Source of the DNA: CAZMVY01 sp964617875
GTDB lineage: Bacteria; Planctomycetota; Phycisphaerae; UBA1845; PWPN01
Length of the DNA: 19,750 bases
NCBI GenBank assembly: GCA_964617875.1
Contig: CAZUAI010000097.1
Location: 1-19,750, forward strand
Direction: 5' to 3'
Position 1 is the stretch's first letter. Each line of letters starts with the position of its first letter. Both the position numbers and the translations under genes were made by a program. The notes under the pieces are model-generated. The model worked only from the letters and a program-made list of their open reading frames with translations. It did not search any database and was not told the DNA's origin. Of this stretch, positions 6,664 through 13,884 are shown piece by piece.

Positions 6664-7107
6664 TCACTGTGCGGGAGGAGGCGTCTCCTCGCCCGCATTG
6701 GCGTCCGTCGGCACTACCTCGCCGAGGGCGAAGCCCATCGCAGCAAGCCTCTCCAACAGTTGCCGCCGGCGCACCGGCTTGACGATGAAACCGTCGCAAT
6801 GCTGCAACGCGGCCTGCATCACATGCGCGGGATTGCTCGAACCGGAAACCATGATCTTCTTCGCCCGGCCCGTCCCGGCGCGTGCCTCCTCCTCGCACAA
6901 ACGCCGCAGGAGCATCAGGCCGTTCATGCCGGGCATCTCGATGTCGATCGTGACGAGATCGTAAGGATGAAAGCCCCACAGGGCCTTGCGGAACATCTGC
7001 AGCGCGGCGTGGCCCTCGTCGATTGCGTGGGATTCGCCGAACACCCGGAGGATCGCCGTCAACTTCTCCCGCGCCGCGGGCTCATCATCGACGATCAGGC
7101 TCTTCAT
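6664..7107 (-). CDS. Single-domain response regulator (CheY-like receiver)
   Basis: A 147-residue receiver protein. The acidic pocket is Asp7-Asp8, the phosphoacceptor is Asp55 in TIDIEMPGMNG, the conserved Ser/Thr position is Ser88 (IMVSGSS) and the Lys is Lys110 in IVKPVRR, so it should be competent for phosphorylation. After the domain only a short tail rich in Ala, Glu and Pro follows; there is no DNA-binding or enzymatic output domain. ATG at 7107 is preceded by GGGAGG with good spacing. The gene overlaps the end of the hybrid kinase gene by 23 bp, which suggests translational coupling and a shared phosphorelay. It converges on the M55 peptidase gene with a 56-nt gap. It could act by protein-protein contact or as a phosphate sink. 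Confidence 0.93.
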   Translation of the reverse strand: MKSLIVDDEPAAREKLTAILRVFGESHAIDEGHAALQMFRKALWGFHPYDLVTIDIEMPGMNGLMLLRRLCEEEARAGTGRAKKIMVSGSSNPAHVMQAALQHCDGFIVKPVRRRQLLERLAAMGFALGEVVPTDANAGEETPPPAQ

Positions 7108-9886
7108 GACAGGACCCTCCCGAAGCCAGGAACCCCGGCGTCAACACGTACTCCTTCAGCCGGTGGAACTCGGCAATCAACTCGTGAATGTAGCGCTCCA
7201 TTCTGCTCAGATCCCGCTGCGCGCCAAGCGCCTCAATTCGCGCGGCCACGTCAGCGAGCCGCGTCGCCTCGAGCGTTCGGGCGCCGCCCTTGATCGAATG
7301 CGCCTCGCGGCGCAGGGCTTCCGCGTCGCCGGCGGCCAGTGCCTTGCACAGGGTCTCCGCCTGGCGGTCAACGTGCTCGATGAACTGCAGCATGGCCCCC
7401 TCGGCGATCTCACGACTCCCGAACTCGTCCAGGGGCACCGCGAAGTCCACCGGCGCTCCGCTGCCGGCGAACGCGGCCGCCGGCTGGCCGGCCACGGAGG
7501 CCCCGGCCGCGCCGGATGCCGAATCCCGCTGCAGCCATCGGCTGACGACGCCGATCAGGGTCGCCCGGCGGACCGGCTTGGTAACGACATCGTCCATACC
7601 GGCCGCCAGACAGGCCTCGTGCGTCGCGGCGTCGGCGTGGGCGGTCATTCCGACAATCGGCACCTGGGCCGACGGGCCCAACCCGGCGCGGATGCGGCGC
7701 GTGGCCTCGTACCCGTCCATCTCGGGCATCTGCACGTCCATCAGGATCACGTCGAAGCGCTCCTGCTCGCAGAGCATAACGCCTTGCGCGCCGTTCGCCG
7801 CGACGACAGGATCGCAACCAACGGCCTCCAGATGCAGGCGGGCGACGTCCTGATTGGGCGGGTAGTCGTCCACGATCAGGATTCGGCCCCGGCAGACCGG
7901 CAGATCGAGCGGCGCCTCGCATCCGGGCCCGCTGGAAGCGGCCGACTCGGAGACGTCGGCCGGCGCGCAGACGTCAAAGGGCAGATCGACCTGAAAGGTG
8001 CTCCCCCGGCCGGGCTCGCTGTCCAGCAGAATCCGTCCCCCCATCAGCTCAACCAGCTGCTTCGAGATCGTCGTGCCCAGGCCGGTTCCGCCGTACTGTC
8101 GCGTGATGCTGCCGTCGGCTTGCGTAAAGCTCTCGAAGATGACCTGCTGCTTTTCTTTCGCGATGCCGATCCCGGTGTCGATGACGGCGAATCGCAGCCA
8201 CGGGTGGTCGGGATCCGGGTCGCGGCGGCTCACGTCCACCGTCACCGATCCCTCGTGCGTAAACTTGACGGCGTTGGAGACGAGGTTGACCAGCACCTGC
8301 CGCAGACGGAACGCATCGCCCAGGAGGTAACGCGGCACGTCGTCGCGGATCCGGACGGTGAACTCCAGGCCCTTTCGCTGTGCCTCGTACGACGTCGTCT
8401 GCCGGACACCCTCGAGAACGGAGTACAGGTCGAAGGGTTCGCGTTCGATCGTGAGCCGTTCGGCTTCGATCCTGGCCTGGTCGAGCAAATCATCGACCAG
8501 GCGAAGCAGCGAATCGGCCTCGCGCAGGATCGTCTGTGCCTGGGCACGTGCCTTGCCGGGGTCGCCGTTGTGAAGCAGGATCTCGGCGAATCCGATGATC
8601 GCGTTCAGCGGCGTGCGTATCTCGTGCGAAACGTTCGCCAGAAAGCGGGACTTGAGGCGGGCCGCCTCTTCCGCCACCTCCTTGGCGTGCCGGAGCAGTT
8701 CCTCCGCCTGCTTGCGGTTTGTCACGTCGTCTATCGCGACGAGTACGTGACGGCGGCCGTTCAGGCTGACGGCCTCCGCGGACACACTGAGCCATCGCGG
8801 GTTGCCGGGCTCGCTCGTGCGCGGCGGAAGCGGAAACTCCTCCCGCGCGCGGCCCACGGTCCCCGAGGCCACGCTGCTCAGCGCCTGCCGCCAGAGACAT
8901 TCCGGGCACTCCGCGCCCAGGCCGCACTGGCCGCCGTCCTCGTCGGCGCGGGGGCATCCGATGGCCGCCCCCGCCCTTCGGCCGAGCACCCGCTCGCGCG
9001 GAAATCCCGAGATGTCCGCCGCCCGCTGGTTGAGCGCCCGAACGATCCGGTCGGAGTCGATCAGCACCATGCCCACGGGAGCCGCATCGAAGAGGACCTG
9101 GAGGTTCCTCTGGCTCTCGCGGAGTTCCGCGTTCGTCTCGGCCAGTTCCCGCGTGCGTTCACGCACCCTGGTCTCGAGATCCTCCCGGGCCGCCAGAAGC
9201 TCCCTGTTGATCTGCTCCAGTTCGCGGGCGTGCATTCGATACGCGCGCCGATGAACGAGCATGAAGGGCAGCGACAGCATCAGGAGCGCAGCGGCCGTCA
9301 GCGCGAAGCGAATGTAGTTCGCCCGGCTCAGGGCGGCCAGATGCCCGACATCGCAGTCCGCGCAGGCGAGATACCGGTGCCCGCCGGGCGATGTCTCCGG
9401 GATCGCGACGGAGCGAAACGTGCCCCATTGATCCGAGTAGGTCACGTAGGTCGTTCTGTTCTCGTCCAGGGCCGTGACGAATTCCGCCGGCACGTCTTCG
9501 TACGGGTAGAAGCACCACGACTCGCGCTCCTTCGCCTCCTCCTCCGTAACGGTCGGGGCCGAGAAGAAGAACCGCCCGTCCCGGCGAACAAGCGTGTAGA
9601 CATACTTGAAGCCGCTCTCCGCGGCATAGCCGGACACACGAGCGCGGTTGCGCAGCTCCTCGGCCCGGGAGATCGAGTCCGCCGCGACGGCACGGTCGTG
9701 GAAGTCCTCCGCCAGCATGTACTTCAGCCCGCGCGCGGCCAGCAGCAGTTCCCTGTCGATCTGGGCGAGGAGGTTCCGGTCGGCTTCACGCTCGGACCAG
9801 ATGACATAGGCGCCCACGCCTCCCGCGTAAAACAACATGCACAACAGCAGCGGAACGAACTGTCTGCGGCGGTAAGACGGTGCCAT
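7085..9886 (-). CDS. Hybrid sensor histidine kinase with PAS, REC and HPt domains
   Basis: A 933-residue inner-membrane sensor. Order: membrane helix 1 (about 10-30); an extracytoplasmic Cache-like sensor (31-190) with TYSDQWGTFRSVAIPE and ACADCDVGH; membrane helix 2 (192-212); a signalling helix/coiled coil (217-262); a PAS domain (about 263-390) carrying a Cys cluster at 311, 321, 327 and 330; the DHp helix with phosphorylated His421 (SHEIRTPLN); the ATPase domain with Asn538, DTGIGI (570-575) and GGTGLG (599-604); a receiver with Asp717 (LMDVQMPEMDG) and Lys770; and an HPt domain with His863 (AHSIKGGA). The frame extends upstream to a TTG at 9970, but a -10 box at 9982-9987 would start transcription almost on it, so I chose the ATG at 9886. 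The signal sensed is unknown. Phosphate can travel His-Asp-His to the overlapping receiver protein. Confidence 0.94.
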   Translation of the reverse strand: MAPSYRRRQFVPLLLCMLFYAGGVGAYVIWSEREADRNLLAQIDRELLLAARGLKYMLAEDFHDRAVAADSISRAEELRNRARVSGYAAESGFKYVYTLVRRDGRFFFSAPTVTEEEAKERESWCFYPYEDVPAEFVTALDENRTTYVTYSDQWGTFRSVAIPETSPGGHRYLACADCDVGHLAALSRANYIRFALTAAALLMLSLPFMLVHRRAYRMHARELEQINRELLAAREDLETRVRERTRELAETNAELRESQRNLQVLFDAAPVGMVLIDSDRIVRALNQRAADISGFPRERVLGRRAGAAIGCPRADEDGGQCGLGAECPECLWRQALSSVASGTVGRAREEFPLPPRTSEPGNPRWLSVSAEAVSLNGRRHVLVAIDDVTNRKQAEELLRHAKEVAEEAARLKSRFLANVSHEIRTPLNAIIGFAEILLHNGDPGKARAQAQTILREADSLLRLVDDLLDQARIEAERLTIEREPFDLYSVLEGVRQTTSYEAQRKGLEFTVRIRDDVPRYLLGDAFRLRQVLVNLVSNAVKFTHEGSVTVDVSRRDPDPDHPWLRFAVIDTGIGIAKEKQQVIFESFTQADGSITRQYGGTGLGTTISKQLVELMGGRILLDSEPGRGSTFQVDLPFDVCAPADVSESAASSGPGCEAPLDLPVCRGRILIVDDYPPNQDVARLHLEAVGCDPVVAANGAQGVMLCEQERFDVILMDVQMPEMDGYEATRRIRAGLGPSAQVPIVGMTAHADAATHEACLAAGMDDVVTKPVRRATLIGVVSRWLQRDSASGAAGASVAGQPAAAFAGSGAPVDFAVPLDEFGSREIAEGAMLQFIEHVDRQAETLCKALAAGDAEALRREAHSIKGGARTLEATRLADVAARIEALGAQRDLSRMERYIHELIAEFHRLKEYVLTPGFLASGGSCHEEPDRR

Positions 9887-9981
9887 GAGTGCTTGCGCGG
9901 ACGACAGAGCCGGCGTACTCGTTTTCGGAACAAGTTCAGGACCGTCGCCAAACGGACGTTCGTGGCGCAACGGTCACCAGC

Positions 9982-9987
9982 AGTATA
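9982..9987 (-). promoter_or_regulatory. -10 box for the histidine kinase operon
   Basis: On the minus strand ATATATACTG contains TATACT, five of six consensus bases. The -35 region at the usual distance is weak. Transcription would start near 9975, about 90 nt before the ATG at 9886. Confidence 0.45.
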
Positions 9988-10063
9988 TATCGGCTTCGGG
10001 CGCGGCGGATTCAGCCCCGCGCGTTATCGGGCGAGAACCAAGTCGAACTCGCGTCGGTTCATG

Positions 10064-10729
10064 CTACAGAATCCCGTACTTGCGAAATGCCTCGGTGCTC
10101 GACATTCCCGCCTCGATGGCCCTGCGGACCGTCTTTTCACCGCGGGCCTTCTCCAGGGCGCGCTCGATCACTTCCTTCTCGTGCTTCTGCGGCACAATCA
10201 CCACGCCGTCGAGGTCGCCGAACACCAGGTCGCCCGGCTCGATCCATACGCCGCCGATCTCCATCGGACAGCGGTAGTCCGCGACCGCCATCCGGACCGA
10301 CGAGTCCTGCGCATACCGCCCGCGGCTGAACACCGGCCAGTTCTGCTCGAGTACCCGCGGCGTGTCGCGGTGGAACCCATCCACGACCGCCCCGACGGCC
10401 CCGCGCATCCGCGCCGTCGCCGTCAGGATCTCGCCCCAGTACGCGCACCGCAGCGTCCCCCCGGCCGCCACGTACACCTCGCCCGGCTGCAACTGGTCCA
10501 GCGCCTCGGTCAGCTTGCCGAACGGCCTGGCCTGCGGGCCGTGGACGTCGATCACCAACGCCGGCATCGCCCGCCCGGCCACCCGGTCGGTCTCGCGGAT
10601 CGGCCGGATCGGCTGCGGCAGGAACCGGTGGTAATGGCCCAGGGAGTCCAGGATGTCGCCGACGACGGGCGTGTAGAGCACGTCCTTCATCAGCGTGAAC
10701 AACTCGTGGTCGTCTTTCCATTCGCTCAT
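10064..10729 (-). CDS. RraA-family protein (HMG/CHA-type aldolase-like fold)
   Basis: A 221-residue cytoplasmic protein of the RraA/dimethylmenaquinone-methyltransferase-like family. This fold is used both by RraA, the RNase E inhibitor, and by class II pyruvate aldolases of the HMG/CHA type. Signatures are the WGEIL segment (98-102), GAVGAVVDGFHRD (110-122) with Arg121 and the metal-binding Asp122, and GDLDGVVIVP (171-180). Retention of the Arg-Asp pair is compatible with a metal-dependent lyase acting on a 2-keto acid. The ATG at 10729 overlaps the stop of the upstream hydrolase gene as ATGA, so the two are translationally coupled. A frame open further upstream merely crosses that gene. Coupling to a uronate-releasing hydrolase points to sugar-acid catabolism more than RNase control; this is inference. 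Confidence 0.88.
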   Translation of the reverse strand: MSEWKDDHELFTLMKDVLYTPVVGDILDSLGHYHRFLPQPIRPIRETDRVAGRAMPALVIDVHGPQARPFGKLTEALDQLQPGEVYVAAGGTLRCAYWGEILTATARMRGAVGAVVDGFHRDTPRVLEQNWPVFSRGRYAQDSSVRMAVADYRCPMEIGGVWIEPGDLVFGDLDGVVIVPQKHEKEVIERALEKARGEKTVRRAIEAGMSSTEAFRKYGIL

Positions 10730-11856
10730 TTTGTGTGCAATGCGCTCGCGGCCAGCAGGAACGCCCCCGTACCCCACGTCTCGGTCCCGCGCGGACGGGC
10801 GGCATACATGTCGTACGACCCCGGCATCGTCCCGCCGGAGACATCCATCACCCGACCCTGTTCGTTCACCTTCGTCGCCAACCCCGCCCATGCCCGCTCG
10901 ACCGCGCCCGGGCCGTCGAGCCGAATCATGCCCGCGCGCTGCGCCTCGAGGAGGGCGCAGAGGATCATGGCCGTCGCCGACGTCTCGAGATACGACTCGG
11001 GCCGGTCCAGCACCGTGTGCCACAGGCCGCTGGCCTGATCCTGCGTGGCCAGCAGCCCGCGGACCAGGCGGCGGAAGTCGGCCAGCAGGCCAGCGTACTC
11101 CGGCGACCGCCGATCAAGGTGCCGGAGCACCTCGACGTACGACATCGCCACCCAGCCGTTCCCGCGGCCCCACAGCACGCCCACGCACCGCTGCGTCGGC
11201 TCGTCATACATGTGGTAGAAGAGACCGGTCTTCGCGTCCTGGCAGTGACGGGCAAAGACGCCGAGTTGCCGTACGGCCTCCTGTGTCAGGTCTTCCCGAA
11301 GCGCAATCCGCCCGAGGTTCGCCAGCGGCGGGCACGCCATGTAGAGCGTGTCCACCCAGAGCTGCTTGTTCCCGGCCCAGTGGCCGAGTCCGCCGTCGGA
11401 CGTCCGCGTCGCCCGGGTCTGGATGAAATCGACGACCTGTTGCGCCATCGTGAGATACGCCGGGTCCTTTGTCTTTTCGTACAGCATGAGGACCGGGAAG
11501 CCCGGCCCCCAGTGGCCGCAGTAACCGCGGATCTTCGCATTCGGCGCGCCCTCGAGCACCGGCTCGAGGCCGGCTTGCCGCCAATGGTCGGCCCACGCCT
11601 GCACGAACGCCACGTACCGCGGTTCGTTCAGCGCCAGGCCGGCCCGCATCATGCCGGCCATCAGTACGCCCTCGCCCCAGTCGAACGGCGGCGGCTTGGG
11701 AAAGTCCCGCAGGACGGCGTCGGCCACGCGGCGCATCACCGGCTCGACGTCCGGCATCACCGCCGTCCGCGCCCGTCCGCCCGCGCAGCCGGTCATGCCC
11801 GCCGCGACGGCGGCAAGCGCAACTAAAACGCTTTTGAACGAGGATATCGATGCCAT
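10726..11856 (-). CDS. GH105/GH88-type unsaturated glycuronyl hydrolase, predicted lipoprotein
   Basis: A 376-residue (alpha/alpha)6-barrel hydrolase like the YteR/YesR rhamnogalacturonyl hydrolases, which remove the unsaturated uronic acid left by polysaccharide lyases through hydration of the double bond. Motifs are FDWGEGVLMAGM (58-69), GNKQLWVDTLYMACPPLA (162-179) with the likely catalytic Asp169, LFYHMYDE (212-219), WGRGNGWVAMSY (229-240), YLETSATAMI (289-298) and the C-terminal WGTGAFLLAAS. The N-terminus MASISSFKSVLVALAAVAAG ends in lipobox MTGC with Cys24, so the protein should be a lipoprotein outside the cytoplasm. ATG at 11856 was chosen over a longer frame because it follows a promoter and a GGGGA site and begins the signal peptide. 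It is the first gene of an operon with the RraA-family gene. GH88 and GH105 cannot be separated with certainty by eye. Confidence 0.9.
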   Translation of the reverse strand: MASISSFKSVLVALAAVAAGMTGCAGGRARTAVMPDVEPVMRRVADAVLRDFPKPPPFDWGEGVLMAGMMRAGLALNEPRYVAFVQAWADHWRQAGLEPVLEGAPNAKIRGYCGHWGPGFPVLMLYEKTKDPAYLTMAQQVVDFIQTRATRTSDGGLGHWAGNKQLWVDTLYMACPPLANLGRIALREDLTQEAVRQLGVFARHCQDAKTGLFYHMYDEPTQRCVGVLWGRGNGWVAMSYVEVLRHLDRRSPEYAGLLADFRRLVRGLLATQDQASGLWHTVLDRPESYLETSATAMILCALLEAQRAGMIRLDGPGAVERAWAGLATKVNEQGRVMDVSGGTMPGSYDMYAARPRGTETWGTGAFLLAASALHTK

Positions 11857-11879
11857 GCGGTCCCCGGCTTTCAGGGTCA

Positions 11880-11909
11880 AGCATATCGGTTGGCCTGAGT
11901 GCATGTCAA
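11880..11909 (-). promoter_or_regulatory. Promoter of the GH105-RraA operon
   Basis: On the minus strand a perfect TTGACA (11904-11909) lies 18 bp before TATGCT (11880-11885). Transcription would start near 11873, 17 nt before the ATG at 11856. Confidence 0.65.
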
Positions 11910-12017
11910 TCCGGCGGACACGGCCTTGGCATACGGCAACACTACGGGCGCTCTCCGGCTGCCACGGCTTCGCGGATGAACCCGATCGGCCCCGCCCTAC
12001 ACGGAAAGGGCGACGCC

Positions 12018-12026
12018 TGTTATGCT
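12018..12026 (+). promoter_or_regulatory. Extended -10 promoter candidate for the Gfo/Idh gene
   Basis: TG-T-TATGCT fits an extended -10 element. No clear -35 is visible. The distance to the ATG at 12132 is about 100 nt. Confidence 0.35.
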
Positions 12027-12131
12027 GCCGACACAGGCAGCCGCAGCGCGCGGCACCACGTTACGGGCAACCACGGACATGGCCGGGGTGAACGATAGCC
12101 GCTCCGGCACATCCGGAATCGGAGGTCGGCG

Positions 12132-13355
12132 ATGGCGAATCTGGACAACACAGGCACGATCGGACGTCGGGAGTTCCTCGCCGGTGCGGCGGCGGCGGCG
12201 ACGGCGTTCACGATGGTCAGGCCCTCGGCCGTCCGGGGCACGGCGGCGAACTCGGCGATCACGTACGGCCTGATCGGCTGCGGCGGTCGCGGATCGTGGA
12301 TGGTGCCGCTGTTCGAGAAGCACGGCGGTTACAAGATCGTCGCCTGCGCGGACTACTACGCGGACCACGCGGACAAAGTCGGCGAGAAGCACGGCGTGCC
12401 GGCCGACCACCGGTACACGGCGCTCTCGGGCTACAAGAGGCTTCTCGAGGAGAAGCTCGACGCCGTGGTCGTCGAGACGCCGCCGTACTTCCACCCCGAG
12501 CAGTGCGCGGCGGCCGTTGAGGCCGGCAAGCACGTCTACGTCGCCAAGCCCATCGCCGTCGATACGCCGGGCTGCCTTTCGATCGGCGAGTCCGGCAAGA
12601 AGGCGACGGAGAAGAAGAAGGTCTTCCTCGTCGACTTCCAGACCCGCGCGAGCGAGTACTACCGCGAGGCCGTCAAGCGCGTCCACCGCGGCGATATCGG
12701 CAAGCTCGTGACCGGCTGGGCGAACTATCCGTGGGGCGTCGGGCACTTCGAAGGGCCGAAGACGCCGGAAGACCGCCTCCGCCGCTGGTACTGCATCCGC
12801 GAGCTGTCGGGCGACTTCATCGTCGAGCAGAACATCCACACGCTCGACGTCGCGACCTGGATCCTGAACGCCGACCCCATCAAGGCGGTCGGCGGCGGCG
12901 GGAGCAAGGGCCTGCGGGCGTATGGCAACATCTACGATTACTTCAACGTGGTTTTCACGTTCCCGAACGACTTCCTGCTGAGCTACACCGGCAACCAGTG
13001 CACGCCGGGGGCGCCGACGGAAATCGCCTGCCGCGTCTACGGCTCGAAGGGCACGATCGACACGGATTACTACACGCACGTCTGGATCGACGGCATGCCC
13101 GAGTGCAGGTACGAGGGCGGCAAGTGGAAGCACGGGGCGCTGTACGAGGACGGCACCGTCGTGAACATCAAGGAGTTCCACGAGGCCGTGACGAAGGGCG
13201 ACTGCTCCAATCCGACCGTCGCCCCGTCGGTCCGCAGCAACCTGACGTGCGTCCTCGCCCGCACGGCGGCGTACCGCAAACGCGAGTACAGCTGGGACGA
13301 AATGATGAAGGAGCAGGAGAGGTGGGAACCGGACCTCAAGGGATTGAAGGCGTAA
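12132..13355 (+). CDS. Gfo/Idh/MocA-family oxidoreductase with Tat signal
   Basis: A 407-residue NAD(P)-dependent oxidoreductase. The N-terminus carries a twin-arginine signal, GRREFLAGAAAAATAF (11-26), so the folded, cofactor-loaded enzyme should be exported. The Rossmann domain starts YGLIGCGGRG (45-54), with GCGGRG as the nucleotide-binding loop, and contains DAVVVETPP (110-118). The family EKP motif is AKP at 138-140: the catalytic Lys139 is kept but the Glu is replaced by Ala. The C-terminal substrate domain includes NIHTLDVATWIL (234-245) with His236 and Asp239. GGAGG six nt upstream supports the start. The gene is divergent from the GH105-RraA operon and shares a 275-nt control region with it. 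The substrate, probably a sugar or sugar derivative, cannot be read from the sequence. Confidence 0.92.
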   Translation: MANLDNTGTIGRREFLAGAAAAATAFTMVRPSAVRGTAANSAITYGLIGCGGRGSWMVPLFEKHGGYKIVACADYYADHADKVGEKHGVPADHRYTALSGYKRLLEEKLDAVVVETPPYFHPEQCAAAVEAGKHVYVAKPIAVDTPGCLSIGESGKKATEKKKVFLVDFQTRASEYYREAVKRVHRGDIGKLVTGWANYPWGVGHFEGPKTPEDRLRRWYCIRELSGDFIVEQNIHTLDVATWILNADPIKAVGGGGSKGLRAYGNIYDYFNVVFTFPNDFLLSYTGNQCTPGAPTEIACRVYGSKGTIDTDYYTHVWIDGMPECRYEGGKWKHGALYEDGTVVNIKEFHEAVTKGDCSNPTVAPSVRSNLTCVLARTAAYRKREYSWDEMMKEQERWEPDLKGLKA

Positions 13356-13404
13356 CCTGTTGGGCCCGTACTGGAGCCCCACTGGCCGGGGCAGAATCGG
13401 CGTG

Positions 13405-13595
13405 GAAACACTGAGGGCCGTCACCTCTCCCCGGCGTGACGGCCCTCAAAAACCACCCTGATTCCGTGGCAAGCAGCCCGCTGGGGAAACCCAACAAGCC
13501 AACCCGCTCAGCTCCCCGTCGAGCCGGCCGGCCCAGTGGGCTCCCCACCGTTCTGCTGGCCTTCGGCGAGCGACTCCCCAGCAACTCGCCTCGCA
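13405..13595 (-). ncRNA. Candidate sigma-54-driven structured small RNA
   Basis: A minus-strand segment of about 190 nt between the predicted start of a sigma-54-type promoter and a long terminator-like hairpin. Visible pairings (plus coordinates): 13585-13590 with 13565-13570 (GGCGAG/CTCGCC); 13575-13582 with 13480-13487 (an 8-bp long-range pair GCTGGGGA/TCCCCAGC); the GTGGG-GAG-CCCAC hairpin at 13536-13548; and the 13-bp hairpin at 13412-13448. The first two pairings overlap in space and may be alternatives. The frames here lack Shine-Dalgarno sites and use codons unlike the neighbours, so no protein is supported. I do not recognise an RNA family. The promoter motif and terminator-like stem are the main evidence; the boundaries are predictions. 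Confidence 0.45.
13412..13448 (-). terminator. 13-bp hairpin between convergent units
   Basis: TGAGGGCCGTCAC (13412-13424) and GTGACGGCCCTCA (13436-13448) pair perfectly around an 11-nt loop. On the minus strand AGTGTTTCC follows, a weak T-tract; on the plus strand no Ts follow. It probably ends the minus-strand RNA and may also block transcription coming from the Gfo/Idh gene, whose stop is about 57 nt away. Confidence 0.6.
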
Positions 13596-13605
13596 CACAG
13601 CGTAT

Positions 13606-13622
13606 AGCATCGGGCGTGCCAA
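13606..13622 (-). promoter_or_regulatory. Sigma-54-type (-24/-12) promoter
   Basis: The minus strand reads TTGGCACGCCCGATGCT. The GG and GC doublets are 10 bp apart, the full YTGGCACG half is present, and the -12 half is ATGCT against the consensus TTGCW. Transcription would start near 13595 and run towards 13411. Confidence 0.65.
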
Positions 13623-13639
13623 CGGGCCCCGCTGCGATG

Positions 13640-13702
13640 CGATTCCTGGCGAAAACTCATAACCATCACAATCCAAAGAAGTTACAAGAGGCAGTCCCTG
13701 CC
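13640..13702 (-). promoter_or_regulatory. Possible activator site upstream of the sigma-54 promoter
   Basis: An inverted repeat GGCAG-TCC-CTGCC (13690-13702) lies about 100 bp upstream of the predicted start, where activators of sigma-54 promoters usually bind. The stretch between it and the promoter (about 13650-13690) is AT-rich for this window, which would suit DNA bending. No named activator site was recognised. Confidence 0.3.
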
Positions 13703-13884
13703 GTGAATGCGACAAACGTGGGTCCCATTGGGGAAATGTGCGCAGCCCAAAAGCGCGAGAGTGGGGACAACTGCCCTATGCCGTCATCCCCGGATTCCCG
13801 GCCGATCTCGCGTTGATTCTGTGTGCGCCGGCTCAACCGCCGGGGCGGCAGGTCTTGCCCGCTTGCGCAGGCCGCGACCGTGCC

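Noticed and set aside
6986..11038. A 1350-codon plus-strand ORF
   Set aside because: It is the antisense shadow of the histidine kinase, RraA-family and hydrolase genes, all of which have clear family motifs on the other strand.
13446..13715. An 89-codon minus-strand ORF across the sigma-54 element
   Set aside because: It would start upstream of the promoter, its first 30 codons use A/T-ending codons unlike the neighbours, and no Shine-Dalgarno precedes it.
13436..13816. A 126-codon plus-strand ORF after the Gfo/Idh gene
   Set aside because: It begins inside the terminator hairpin, has low-complexity sequence, and has no ribosome-binding site.
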